The notes beneath the pieces were generated by a model, which was given only the letters and a program-made list of their open reading frames with translations, searched no databases and was not told the DNA's origin. A stretch of 64,000 nucleotides of DNA from Streptomyces sp. NBC_01214. GTDB lineage: Bacteria; Actinomycetota; Actinomycetes; Streptomycetales; Streptomycetaceae. This document shows positions 17,466-26,541 of the stretch, one piece after another (position 1 is the stretch's first letter; every line of letters begins with the position of its first letter). The position numbers and the translations under genes are program-made. The stretch is from assembly GCF_026340975.1 (NCBI RefSeq), contig NZ_JAPEOS010000001.1, positions 4,621,001 through 4,685,000 of the forward strand. Direction: 5' to 3'.

Positions 17466-20030
17466 GTGGAGTTCGAGGTCAACGGCACCCGGCACGCGGT
17501 GGACGTGGACGACGACCCGACCGCCGTGGACGTCGTGCGGGACCGGCTGGGTCTGACCGGCACCAAACTGGTCTGTGCGGGCGGGGTGTGCGGGGCCTGC
17601 ACCATCCAGGTCGACGGTGAACCCCGGGTCTCCTGCCTGACACCGGCGGTCGCGCTGGCCGGCCGACGGGTGACGACCGTGGAGGGCCTCTCCGGCCACC
17701 CGGTCGGGCGTGCCTTCGCCGGCGAGGACGCCCTCCAGTGTGGCTACTGCACCCCGGGGTTCGTCGTCACGGCGGCGGCCTTCTTCGAGCGGTGGCGAGC
17801 CGCCCACGGCCGCACCCGGCCCGGGCGGGAGACCATCGCGGAAGCGCTCGCGGGCCACCTGTGCCGGTGCGGTGCGTACGAGGGAATCCTCAGCGCGGTG
17901 GCCGCGGCCTGCGCCGGCGAATACGACACGGCCCCGGCGGGAGGGCAAGCGCCGGCGGTCCCGCGCACCGAGGCGCCGCAGAAGACCGACGGATCGGCCC
18001 GCTACACCACGGACCTGCGCCTCGAGGGACTGTTGGAAGGGGTGATCATCCGCTCGCCGCACGCGCACGCGCTCGTACGGTCCCTCGAAGCCGGCGACCT
18101 GCCCCTGGTACCGCTGCTGCCCCCGGACGGCGTGGTGCGCTACGTCGGGCAGCCGGTGGCCGCGGTCGCGGCGCCGGACCGGACCTCCGCACGCTTGGCG
18201 GCCGCGCGGGTCACGGTGGACTACGAGGTGCTCCCGGCGTCCCTGGACGCACGCCGGGCCCGAACCGGCGAGGGCCCCCTGGTCTACGCGGACAAGGCGG
18301 CACGCAAACGGGCACCGGGTTCCGGCGAGACCCCCCAACTGGTGCCCGCCCGCTGGCGCGGCAACCTCCGGGGCCCGTCCGCCATGAGCAAACGCCCCGC
18401 CACGGCCGTGCGCCGCATCACCGAAGCCCGCAGCCGCACCCCCGAGCGGGTGGTGGAAGGCGTCTACACCACCGCCGCGCAGACGCACACCCCCCTCGAA
18501 CCGCACGCCTGCCTGGCCCGGTGGATCGACGGAACCCTCCACCTGGAGGTGTCCACGCAGTCCGTGAAGCGCACGGCCGAGCTCGCCGCCGAACGCTTCG
18601 GCGTGCCCGTCGACCGCGTCGTCGCACGGGCCGTCCACGTGGGCGGCGGTTTCGGTTGCAAGATGGGACTGACCTCCGACGTCGTCGCCGCCGTCGAACT
18701 GGCCCGGCTGCACGACGCCCCGGTGCGGGTGGTGCTGGACCGGGACGAAGAACTCACCGACGGCGGATACCGGCCCGGCACCCGGATCCGGCTGGCCATG
18801 GTCGCGGACGCGGCCGGCGATCTGAGCGCCCTGGCCATGGACGCGGACAACGACGGCGGCGTCTCGGTCGGCGGCACCGTGGCGGCACTGGCCCGGTTCA
18901 TGTACGGCAAGGCCCCCCGCCGGCTCCGCGACTTCGACACCGTCACCCACCACCCTCCGGGCGCCCCGTTCCGCGGCCCGGGCGGACCCACCATGTGCTG
19001 GGCCCTGGAGCAGGCCGTCGACGAGATGGCCCACCGGCTCGGCCAGGACCCGATCGCCCTGCGCCGCCGCTGGGACGGCAACCCCAAGCGGCACGCCCTC
19101 TACGAGCGGGCGGCCGCGCTCCCGGTCTGGTCGGGCCCCCGCGGCGGCACCCGCCGGTACCGCCGCGGCGTCGGCGTCGCGGCGGCCAACTGGATGTACT
19201 TCCTCGATCCCGTCACCGAAGTCGAGCTCACCGTCGAGGACGGGATCGTCGTCGCCCGCTGCGCCGTGCAGGACATGGGCACGGGCTCGCGCACCGTGCT
19301 GCGCCGCGCCGTCGCCGCGGCACTCGGCCTGCCGGAGGACAGGGTGCGCGCCGAGGTCGGCCACAGCGATGCCGTCCACGGCCCCACCTCCGGCGGCAGC
19401 CGCACCACGCCCTCCCTCGTGCCCGCCGCAGCCGACGCCGCCGCCCGGCTGCGCGACGCGCTCGGCGGCGGAGACGTCGCCCCCCGGCTGGCCATGGCGC
19501 ACGGCGTACGGGTGACCGGCCGCCGCCCCCGCGACCGCCGGGGCTTCGTGACCCCCTTCACCCTGGGCGGTATCGCGATCGGCCGCGGCTTCACCGGATC
19601 GGTGCAGGTCGCCGAGGTCGAGGTGGACACCCGGCTCGGCCGCGTCCGCCCGCTGAGCGTGTGGAGCGGCATCGCCGCGGGCCGGATCCACGAGGACCGC
19701 CTCGCCCGTAGCCAGTGCCAGGGCGCCGTCGTACAGGGCATCGGCTACGCCCTGTACGAGGAACGGCGCACCGACCCGGCCACCGGAAGGGTGCTGACCG
19801 AGAACCTGGAGGACTACCGCATCCCCGGCATCGGGGACACCCCCGAGATCACCGTCCACTTCCACCAGGAGGGCTTCGAGCACGTGCCCGGTGGCGGAGT
19901 CGGCCTCGGCGAGATCGCGACCCTGCCCACCGCCGCCTGCCTGGCCAACGCCGTCCACGACGCCACCGGCTGGCGCCCGTACGACATGCCCATCCGCCCC
20001 GACCGGCTCCTGGAAGGACTGGGCACGTGA
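17466..20030 (+). CDS. Molybdenum hydroxylase with fused 2Fe-2S and molybdopterin subunits
   Basis: 854-residue fusion. Residues 1 to about 155 are a CoxS-type subunit with two [2Fe-2S] sites (CAGGVCGACTI, QCGYCTPGF, HLCRCGAYEG); the rest is the molybdopterin subunit, starting AVPRTEAPQKTDGSARYTTD and containing VGGGFGCKMG, PPGAPFRGPGG and GGVGLGEIA, whose E816 is the catalytic base. In most relatives these are separate proteins. GTG 17466 has GAGGAG about ten bases upstream. The FAD subunit gene overlaps its stop by four bases (GTGA), so they form one operon. This is a different enzyme from the three-gene system at 0.7-4.4 kb. Confidence 0.92.
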   Translation: MEFEVNGTRHAVDVDDDPTAVDVVRDRLGLTGTKLVCAGGVCGACTIQVDGEPRVSCLTPAVALAGRRVTTVEGLSGHPVGRAFAGEDALQCGYCTPGFVVTAAAFFERWRAAHGRTRPGRETIAEALAGHLCRCGAYEGILSAVAAACAGEYDTAPAGGQAPAVPRTEAPQKTDGSARYTTDLRLEGLLEGVIIRSPHAHALVRSLEAGDLPLVPLLPPDGVVRYVGQPVAAVAAPDRTSARLAAARVTVDYEVLPASLDARRARTGEGPLVYADKAARKRAPGSGETPQLVPARWRGNLRGPSAMSKRPATAVRRITEARSRTPERVVEGVYTTAAQTHTPLEPHACLARWIDGTLHLEVSTQSVKRTAELAAERFGVPVDRVVARAVHVGGGFGCKMGLTSDVVAAVELARLHDAPVRVVLDRDEELTDGGYRPGTRIRLAMVADAAGDLSALAMDADNDGGVSVGGTVAALARFMYGKAPRRLRDFDTVTHHPPGAPFRGPGGPTMCWALEQAVDEMAHRLGQDPIALRRRWDGNPKRHALYERAAALPVWSGPRGGTRRYRRGVGVAAANWMYFLDPVTEVELTVEDGIVVARCAVQDMGTGSRTVLRRAVAAALGLPEDRVRAEVGHSDAVHGPTSGGSRTTPSLVPAAADAAARLRDALGGGDVAPRLAMAHGVRVTGRRPRDRRGFVTPFTLGGIAIGRGFTGSVQVAEVEVDTRLGRVRPLSVWSGIAAGRIHEDRLARSQCQGAVVQGIGYALYEERRTDPATGRVLTENLEDYRIPGIGDTPEITVHFHQEGFEHVPGGGVGLGEIATLPTAACLANAVHDATGWRPYDMPIRPDRLLEGLGT

Positions 20031-20989
20031 GCACCGAGACCGCCCTCACCGATCTGTCGGCCACCGTCCTGGCCCGCGGCGGGGAACTGCGCGCCGGTGG
20101 CACCGACACCACCGCCCGGCAGCGCAGCGGCATCTCCCCGGGGCCGTTCACCGACCTCGGCGGCGCCGGCCACCTGCGCGGCTGCACACCGCTGCCCGGC
20201 GGCGGGTTGCAGATCGGCGCCCTGACGACCCTGGCCGAGCTGGCCGCCGATCCGGGCGTACGCGCCGGTTGGCCGGCCCTGGCCCTGTCGGCCGGGACCG
20301 CGGCCACGCCGCAGGTCCGCGCGGCCGGCACCGTGGGCGGCAACCTGTTGCAGCGCAACCGCTGTTGGTACTACCGCAATCCCCATTTCAGCTGCCTCCA
20401 GAAGGGCGGCCCCGGCTGCCCCGCGCGCCAGGGCGACCACCACTTCGGCGTGGTCAGCGGCGAGGGCCCGTGCGTCGCCCCGCACCCCTCCACCCTTGCG
20501 ATGGCCCTGCTCACCTATGACGCCGAGGTCCACGTCCACGGCGAATCCCCGCGCGGCGTAGCCGACTTGTACGGAGAGGGCGAACGCCTCTCCCACGCCG
20601 ACCACCTGCTGCCGCCGGACCGCATCCTCACTTCGGTCCACCTGCCCGCGCCCTGGCCCGGTGAGCGCGCGGCCTGCCACCGGGCCATCAGCCGGGCCCA
20701 CGCCGAATGGCCCCTGGTCGAGGCCACCGCCCGGCTGGTGCTCGACGGCTCCACCGTCACGCGCGCCGCCGTCGCGGCGGGCGGGGTGGCCCGCGTACCG
20801 ATGCGGCTCACGGAGGTGGAGGCCGCCCTGATCGGCCGCGAGGCCACGCCCGACGTCCTTGCCGCAGCCGCAGCGACGGTCCTCGCCCGCTGCCGGCCGC
20901 TGCCGCAGACCGGCTACAAGGCGGAGCTGTTCGGCAACACCGTCCTGGAAGCCCTGGAGCGGGCCCTGGGCCCGGCGACCGCCGGCTAG
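20027..20989 (+). CDS. Molybdenum hydroxylase, FAD-binding subunit with Cys-rich loop
   Basis: 320 residues. FAD motifs are RAGGTDTTARQ near residues 22-32 and GTVGGNLLQRNRC. The loop after it has four cysteines (RCWYYRN, FSCLQKGGPGCPAR, GPCVAPHP), again the PaoB-like pattern for an extra [4Fe-4S] cluster. GTG 20027 overlaps the stop of the fused subunit gene. Its own TAG stop shares the CTAG at 20986-20989 with the convergent lipoprotein gene. Confidence 0.9.
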   Translation: MSTETALTDLSATVLARGGELRAGGTDTTARQRSGISPGPFTDLGGAGHLRGCTPLPGGGLQIGALTTLAELAADPGVRAGWPALALSAGTAATPQVRAAGTVGGNLLQRNRCWYYRNPHFSCLQKGGPGCPARQGDHHFGVVSGEGPCVAPHPSTLAMALLTYDAEVHVHGESPRGVADLYGEGERLSHADHLLPPDRILTSVHLPAPWPGERAACHRAISRAHAEWPLVEATARLVLDGSTVTRAAVAAGGVARVPMRLTEVEAALIGREATPDVLAAAAATVLARCRPLPQTGYKAELFGNTVLEALERALGPATAG

Positions 20990-21777
20990 GTCGTCTCCAG
21001 ACTGACTCGGCTCTGTGCCTGCTGGAGGAGGGAGATCTGCTGGGCGATCATGGCCGGCGGGAAGGCGCGTACGTCATGGCCGCCGACCGACAGCTTGGAG
21101 AACGTGGCGATGACGCTCCCGGTGCGGATCACCGTGTACTGGGTGACGTGCGGGCCCATCTCGCTCGGGGCCGTGATCTCGAACTGCACTGCTTCGTCAC
21201 CGAGCTGCGGCGCCGGGTCGACCGTGACCGTGCCCTTGTAGGTCGTGCTCGAGCCCGGGCTCTCGAAGTACCGGCAGGTGCTCAGACCCTCGCGGACCTC
21301 GGCGAACACCGCCACTGCGCCGGAGTTCCCGTACGAGGCGAGGGTGGAGTCGCCACCGTTGATGTCGTCCTTCCAGTTGAACGTCTGCACGGCCACGACC
21401 GGGGACGGGCGGGAGGGCCGCCGGGCATGGGCGGCTTCCAGCATCAGTGCACACGCGGGTTCGGAGACCTCGGACTTCCGGTCCTTGCCCCGGGGCTCGC
21501 GGACGGCGACGGGGTGCCCGTAGGAGTCCGGCCCCTCCTCGGTCGGCAGCGCGGCCGCCACCAGCTGTTCGGCGGTCAGCGGGCGGCTCACGGAAGGCGC
21601 GGCGGAAGGCGACGCGGCCGAAGGGGACGCGGCGGCGGGTGCGGAGGGCGCGGGCGCGGATGCGGGCTTCGAGGGGTTCGCGCTGCAGCCGGTGACGGCC
21701 AGCGTGGTGACGGCCAGCGTGCTGACGGCCAGGAGCGCCGGCAAGCCGGAAGCCCTTCGTGCAACGCGTCTCGGCAT
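20986..21777 (-). CDS. Lipoprotein of unknown function
   Basis: 263 residues with a lipoprotein signal: basic n-region (MPRRVARRASG), hydrophobic core, and lipobox TLAVTGCS placing the lipidated cysteine at about residue 31. An Ala/Pro/Ser-rich spacer follows, then a folded domain with PACALMLEAAHA and STCRYFESPGSS, two conserved-looking cysteines that could pair outside the membrane. Streptomyces have many such lipoproteins; none with known role is recognised. ATG has AGGGGG upstream. The stop overlaps that of the convergent FAD subunit gene. Confidence 0.82.
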   Translation of the reverse strand: MPRRVARRASGLPALLAVSTLAVTTLAVTGCSANPSKPASAPAPSAPAAASPSAASPSAAPSVSRPLTAEQLVAAALPTEEGPDSYGHPVAVREPRGKDRKSEVSEPACALMLEAAHARRPSRPSPVVAVQTFNWKDDINGGDSTLASYGNSGAVAVFAEVREGLSTCRYFESPGSSTTYKGTVTVDPAPQLGDEAVQFEITAPSEMGPHVTQYTVIRTGSVIATFSKLSVGGHDVRAFPPAMIAQQISLLQQAQSRVSLETT

Positions 21778-21886
21778 GGTCGGCCCCCTGGAACGATGCG
21801 GATGATCAAGCGGAGGCTACCCGGCTGCGCCCCGCGCCACCAGGAGGTGTTCACGTCCCGGGACCCCGCGCAGGTTCCGTGACCGC

Positions 21887-23002
21887 TCAACCGGCGTGGA
21901 GGACGCGGAAGCGATCGGGTTCCGCCGGGTCTCGATCAACGACCTGGGTGGGAGCCCAAGTCCATTGCCAGACGTTGATGCCCGGCGTGCGGGAGAACCG
22001 GATCTGCCCCCGGGTGCCTTCGACCGCCACGCACGACCAGGGTCCGCCGACGCGTGCCCCGTCTGCGCCGACCTGGGCACGCAGCACGTCGGCGAGGACG
22101 ACGACCGTGTCGTACCCCTCGAAGGCGACGAAGGAGGGCGCCCGGCCAAGCCGCTCGCGCAGGGCCGCGCCGACGCGCGTACCCAGCGGGCCGAGACGTT
22201 CCGGCAGGTAGCGCAAGAACGGGACCGCGGCGCCGTCGCCGCCCAGCAGCGTCGCCCATGAGGGGAACTCCGGTTGCCCGGCCGGAGCACCGATCGTGAT
22301 CTCGGCGAGGCGCTGGTCACGGCGGACGGCCTTGACGAGGGGCACTGCCGGCTCCGGGTGGCCGACCAGGAGGAGGAGGGCCGTCACGCCGTGGTCGACG
22401 AGTTCGTCGCACACCGCAGTGGGGTCGAGGTCACGGACGTCGAGTTCGACGACGGCGCCGCCGCGCGGAGCGAGGTACTCCCGCAGAATGCGGGTCCCGG
22501 ACGCCCAGTAGACGCTCGGCTGGGTCGCTACGGCGATTCGACGGTGACCCGCGCCGAGGAGGAAGTCCGCGTAGACCTGCCAGCCGTGGGACTGTGCCGG
22601 GGCGAGGCGCGCGACCCAGTGCGTCGGCTGTTCGGTGAGCGCGTCGAGAACCGCTGACGAACAGAGGAACGGCAGGCCGAGGGCGTCGGCCCGGGCGGCA
22701 GCGGCGCGAGCGACGACGCTGTGGTACTCACCTGCCACGGCAGCAACGCCCAGGGCAGCCAACTCGTCCACGGCCGCCGCGGCCCGCTGCGGATCAGCCG
22801 CGGTGTCCCGCACCACCAGTTCGAGTGGCCGTCCGCCGATCCCGCCGGCGTCATTGGCTTCGTGAACGGCCAGTTCGAGTCCGGCGAGCAGGTGTTGGCC
22901 CGCCTCGACCCAGCCGGGCCGAGTCAGTGGAACGAGGGCGCCGATCCGGACGGACGATCCGTCAGTACGCTCCGTACCGGGCGGCGATGGTGGCGCATCC
23001 AT
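21887..23002 (-). CDS. Branched-chain amino acid-type substrate-binding protein lacking a signal peptide
   Basis: 371 residues of the LivJ/LivK (Peripla_BP_6) fold: VRIGALVPLTRPGW near the N-terminus, EANDAGGIGGRPLELVVRDT, AGEYHSVVA, and QPSVYWASG. Such proteins normally bind amino acids or urea outside the cell, but here the fold begins within 20 residues of ATG 23002, with no signal peptide or lipobox, and no ABC permease or ATPase is adjacent. The start is supported by GGGAG nine bases upstream. A cytoplasmic sensor role is inferred; the AmiC-like sensors show that this fold can work inside the cell. An upstream start would add only Arg/Gly-rich non-coding-like residues. Confidence 0.85.
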   Translation of the reverse strand: MDAPPSPPGTERTDGSSVRIGALVPLTRPGWVEAGQHLLAGLELAVHEANDAGGIGGRPLELVVRDTAADPQRAAAAVDELAALGVAAVAGEYHSVVARAAAARADALGLPFLCSSAVLDALTEQPTHWVARLAPAQSHGWQVYADFLLGAGHRRIAVATQPSVYWASGTRILREYLAPRGGAVVELDVRDLDPTAVCDELVDHGVTALLLLVGHPEPAVPLVKAVRRDQRLAEITIGAPAGQPEFPSWATLLGGDGAAVPFLRYLPERLGPLGTRVGAALRERLGRAPSFVAFEGYDTVVVLADVLRAQVGADGARVGGPWSCVAVEGTRGQIRFSRTPGINVWQWTWAPTQVVDRDPAEPDRFRVLHAG

Positions 23003-23231
23003 GTGTCGGCGTCTCCCGAGGGGTGGTCCGAAGGCGGTGTGCCCGGACCGCGGAACGAACATGATCAGTGGCGCCGAGAGTAGTCGAGCCGGAACCGTCA
23101 CGGGGATGCGGGCAGGAGGTCCTGGCCGGGCGCGGGCCATCCGGGCGGGGCGCGGGGCGCGTACGGCACGGCACCCGGGGCCGCGGCGTCCCGGGGCACA
23201 TGCTGGGGCTCCCCGCCCCGGAGGAGAGCCG

Positions 23232-23843
23232 GTGAGTGATTCCCGACCGCGAGCGACCACGAGGCCGGCACCAGCCGGGGCGGCCGACGGCCTTCCCGCT
23301 CCCGGGGTCATCGGCATCGGTCTTGCCGCGGTGCTGACGTTCGCGCTCGCCCAGGGCTCGTGGCAGTGGTTCGCCACGTTCATCGGGGTGACCCTGCTCG
23401 CGGTGATGCTCGCCTTCCAGCGACGGGCGGAGTGGAACCCGGACATCCGCTCGCCGTACGTCCGCGGCCTGATCGCGTACTCACTGGTCGTCGGCCTGTG
23501 CGTGGCGATCGCACTGGCTCCCCTCCTGCAACGCCGGGCGTGGCTGTTCCCGATGCCGGGCACGCGCAGCGACTGCGTGCTGGTGGGCAGGTACGCGGCC
23601 CTCCAGGTGGAGGCCGCGCTCGGGAACCTGGCCGCCAGTGACGGCCGGGCCCTGGCGTTCGCGCAGCACGACCAGGCCCGTAAGGCCGTTGCCGAGTGCC
23701 TGGCGGCCACGACGACCCTGTGGCTGCCGGTGTACGGGGTGGGGGCGGCGGTGCTGGTGGGAGCGTGCGCGTGGTTCCGCGACCGGGCGGTCTCCCGGGC
23801 CCGCACCCGTTCGGGCCCCGTCGGTCAGGAGCCCGTCGGTTAG
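23232..23843 (+). CDS. Hypothetical membrane protein with four predicted helices
   Basis: 203 residues, GTG start after GGAGGAGAGCC. Hydrophobic segments: VIGIGLAAVLTFALAQ, FATFIGVTLLAVMLAF, GLIAYSLVVGLCVAIALAPL and LPVYGVGAAVLVGACAWF. The long loop between helices 3 and 4 contains two cysteines (SDCVLVG, AECLAAT) and is Ala-rich. Function unknown. Divergent from the substrate-binding protein gene, about 230 bases between the starts. Confidence 0.78.
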   Translation: MSDSRPRATTRPAPAGAADGLPAPGVIGIGLAAVLTFALAQGSWQWFATFIGVTLLAVMLAFQRRAEWNPDIRSPYVRGLIAYSLVVGLCVAIALAPLLQRRAWLFPMPGTRSDCVLVGRYAALQVEAALGNLAASDGRALAFAQHDQARKAVAECLAATTTLWLPVYGVGAAVLVGACAWFRDRAVSRARTRSGPVGQEPVG

Positions 23844-23915
23844 GCGGTGGAGGGGACGCGCCCCGACCGCAAGCTGATGCGTACGGCTCACGTAGAGAGG
23901 GACGAGGGATTCACG

Positions 23916-24914
23916 ATGTGCACAAGGATCCTGTGGAACACCAACGGCCACGCTGTCCTCGCAGGCCGGACGATGGACTGGCCGGAATCGACCGAGCCGG
24001 TCCTGACCGTGTTCCCCCGGGGGCTGGAGCGCAACGGAGGCGCCCTCGGTGGCACCACCGTCGTCGCCGACAACCCCTTGCTCTGGACGAGCGGCTTCGG
24101 CAGCCTCGTGACGACCGTGTACGGGGCCGGTACGGCCGACGGCATCAACGAAGCCGGCCTCGCAGCGCACATGCTGTACCTGGACAGCACCGACCTCGGC
24201 CCCCGCGACCCCAGGAGGCCCGGCCTACAGATCGCCCTGTGGATCCAGTACCTGTTGGACTGCGCCCGCACCGTGCAGGAAGCCCTGGACCTGCTCGACA
24301 CCTGTCAACTGGTGCCGGTCGAGGTGCGCGGCTTCAAGGCCTCGGTGCACGTGGCCCTGGAGGACGCGGCCGGGGACTCCGCGATCATCGAGTACATCGC
24401 GGGCGAGCGGCAGGTGCACCACGACCGCAGCTACACGATCATGACGAACGAACCCTCCTACGAGGAACAACTCCGTCTGCTGCGGGAAAAGGTGCGCGCC
24501 GTGCAGGGGCTCGGCCACGACCGGCCCAGCAGCGAGGTTCCCGTCCCCGGAAACGTGAACGCGGTCGACCGCTTCCAACGCGCCGCCTACTTCAGTTCAC
24601 TGCTGCCCGAGCCTGCGGACGACCGGCAGGCGGTCGCCGGAATCCTGGCCGTCACCCGCAACGCCTCGGTGCCGTTCGGCGCGCCGTACCGCGAGGGGAG
24701 GTTCAAGACCTACAACACCGAGTACCGCACCGTCTGCGACCTCACCAGCAAGCGGTACTTCTTCGAGCTGGCGACCAGCCCGAACCTCCTGTGGGCCGAG
24801 ATCGACCGCTTCGACCTGTCACCCGGCGCCCCCGTCATGACGCTGCGTCCCGACGGGATCGACCTCGTCGGGGACGTCTCGGACAGGTTCACGCGCGCGC
24901 CCGCGCCGTTCTGA
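23916..24914 (+). CDS. Linear amide C-N hydrolase (choloylglycine hydrolase / penicillin V acylase family)
   Basis: 332-residue Ntn hydrolase that cleaves an amide side chain. ATG 23916 is chosen because it makes Cys2 the N-terminal nucleophile after Met removal (MCTRILW), and GGACGAGGG precedes it. Other catalytic residues fall into place: R18 and D21 of AGRTMDW, the asparagine of IMTNEPSYEEQL and the arginine of NAVDRFQRAAYF. No signal peptide, so cytoplasmic, unlike many bacterial bile-salt or penicillin acylases. In Streptomyces such enzymes may hydrolyse acyl-homoserine lactones or N-acyl amino acids; the substrate here is not known. Confidence 0.9.
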   Translation: MCTRILWNTNGHAVLAGRTMDWPESTEPVLTVFPRGLERNGGALGGTTVVADNPLLWTSGFGSLVTTVYGAGTADGINEAGLAAHMLYLDSTDLGPRDPRRPGLQIALWIQYLLDCARTVQEALDLLDTCQLVPVEVRGFKASVHVALEDAAGDSAIIEYIAGERQVHHDRSYTIMTNEPSYEEQLRLLREKVRAVQGLGHDRPSSEVPVPGNVNAVDRFQRAAYFSSLLPEPADDRQAVAGILAVTRNASVPFGAPYREGRFKTYNTEYRTVCDLTSKRYFFELATSPNLLWAEIDRFDLSPGAPVMTLRPDGIDLVGDVSDRFTRAPAPF

Positions 24915-24961
24915 GGGGCGCGAAGCCGCTCGGGCTTTCTGCTCTGCATCGGACAAGTTCA

Positions 24962-25003
24962 TTGACAGGAGTTGAACGCAGACCGAGGCTGAGAGCGCTC
25001 TCA
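24962..25003 (+). promoter_or_regulatory. Promoter and LacI-type operator of the GH64 gene
   Basis: TTGACA (24962-24967) is followed after 17 bases by GAGGCT (24985-24990), close to the Streptomyces -10 form TAGGCT. Immediately overlapping is the perfect palindrome TGAGAGCGCTCTCA (24990-25003), which matches the CebR-class consensus TGGGAGCGCTCCCA except for one symmetric base pair. A LacI-family repressor released by an oligosaccharide is the likely regulator. Confidence 0.75.
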
Positions 25004-25073
25004 TTCGTCAACTCATAGGCGCGGGAGCATCGCACCTCCCCCCACTGTCGGGTGTCCCACAAGGAGGCAGATC

Positions 25074-26261
25074 GTGTTCCGCTTATCGAAGGTGCTGGCT
25101 TCCGGGCTCTCGGCGTTGGCGGTCGCCGCCGGCCTGATCGCCCTCGGTCCGCTGGCATCGGCAGAAGCCGTACCGGCGACCATCCCGCTCACGATCAAGA
25201 ACAACTCGGGACGCAGCGAGCCGGTGTACGTCTACAACCTGGGCACGCAGCTCGCGACGGGACGGCAGGGCTGGGCCGACGCCAACGGCGCGTTCCACCC
25301 CTGGCCCGCGGGAGGCAATCCCCCCACCCCGGCGCCCGACGCGTCGATCACGGGTCCGGCCGACGGGCAGACCAAGACGATCCGGATACCCAAGTTCTCC
25401 GGACGCGTCTACTTCTCCATCGGCCAGAAGATCGTCTTCAAGCTCAGCACCGGCGGCCTCGTGCAGCCCGCCGTGCAGAACCCCTCCGACCCCAACCGCA
25501 ACGTCCTGTTCAACTGGTCCGAGTACACGCTGGGCGATGCCGGCCTGTGGATCAACAGCACCCAGGTCGACATGTTCTCGGCCCCGTACGCGGTGGGCGT
25601 GAAGGCGGCCGACGGCACGGTCACCCACACGGGCCGGCTGCGCCCGGGCGGCTACAACGCCGTCTTCGGCCAGCTGCGTTCGGCCGGCTGGGGCGGACTG
25701 ATCCAGAACCGCCCCGACGGCACACCGCTGCGCGCGCTCTCGCCCGGTCACGGCATCGAGGCGGGCGCGATCCCCGCCGGCGTCATGAACGACTACATCA
25801 ACCGGGTGTGGAACAAGTACGGCTCCTCCACGCTCACCGTGGCGCCCTTCGTGAACCAACCGAACACCAAGTACTACGGCCGGGTCTCAGGCAACGTCAT
25901 GAACTTCACCGACGGCTCGGGAGCGGTGGTCACCAGCTTCCAGAAGCCGGATTCCGACAGCGTCTTCGGTTGCTACAAGCTCCTGGACGCACCCAACGAC
26001 CTGGTCCGCGGCCCGATCTCCCGCACCCTGTGCGCGGGCTTCAACCGGTCGACGCTCCTGACCAACCCCGTCCAACCCGACCCGAACGACGCCAACTTCT
26101 ACCGTGACGCCGTCACCAACCACTACTCCCGCATCATCCACGGCCAGATGGCCGACGGTAAGGCGTACGGCTTCGCCTTCGACGACGTGGGCGCCCATGA
26201 GTCGCTGGTGCACGACGGCAACCCCCAAGCGGCCTTCATGACGCTGGAACCGTTCCACTAG
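25074..26261 (+). CDS. Secreted GH64 beta-1,3-glucanase (laminaripentaose-producing type)
   Basis: 395 residues. A signal peptide (residues 1-30, ending LASA-EA) is followed by a single GH64 catalytic domain of usual length. GH64 enzymes invert beta-1,3-glucan and release laminaripentaose, attacking fungal walls. The catalytic pair is E150 (FNWSEYT) and D166 (STQVDMFSAP), spaced 16 residues as in the Streptomyces matensis enzyme (Glu154, Asp170). GTG 25074 follows AAGGAGG. No CBM is present, so binding to particulate glucan may be weak. Expression is probably inducible through the LacI-type operator upstream. Confidence 0.95.
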   Translation: MFRLSKVLASGLSALAVAAGLIALGPLASAEAVPATIPLTIKNNSGRSEPVYVYNLGTQLATGRQGWADANGAFHPWPAGGNPPTPAPDASITGPADGQTKTIRIPKFSGRVYFSIGQKIVFKLSTGGLVQPAVQNPSDPNRNVLFNWSEYTLGDAGLWINSTQVDMFSAPYAVGVKAADGTVTHTGRLRPGGYNAVFGQLRSAGWGGLIQNRPDGTPLRALSPGHGIEAGAIPAGVMNDYINRVWNKYGSSTLTVAPFVNQPNTKYYGRVSGNVMNFTDGSGAVVTSFQKPDSDSVFGCYKLLDAPNDLVRGPISRTLCAGFNRSTLLTNPVQPDPNDANFYRDAVTNHYSRIIHGQMADGKAYGFAFDDVGAHESLVHDGNPQAAFMTLEPFH

Positions 26262-26541
26262 GCCCGTCCGGAGGCGGTGGCCGGGCGGACGGCGGGGGAC
26301 CGGCGACCTGCGGAGAGGTGAGCGGCCGTAGCGGACGGTGCCCGTGCCCGAGCCGTATCGAGCCGCAGCGGATCACCACGCCGCCATCACCGCCCGCATC
26401 CGTCCGGTCACCCCTTCGGTTCGCCCGGGTCACGGCCGCGCGGGCGGCGTAACCTGGCTGAACCGCCACAGAACGCGCGTACGAGCGGCACGGTGCGCGG
26501 GCCGTGTGGCTCGCCGCGCCCACGATCCAGGGAGGCGGCGC

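Noticed and set aside
17319..19958. Long open frame opposite the fused molybdenum hydroxylase
   Set aside because: Shadow of the real gene's codon bias; no recognisable motif.
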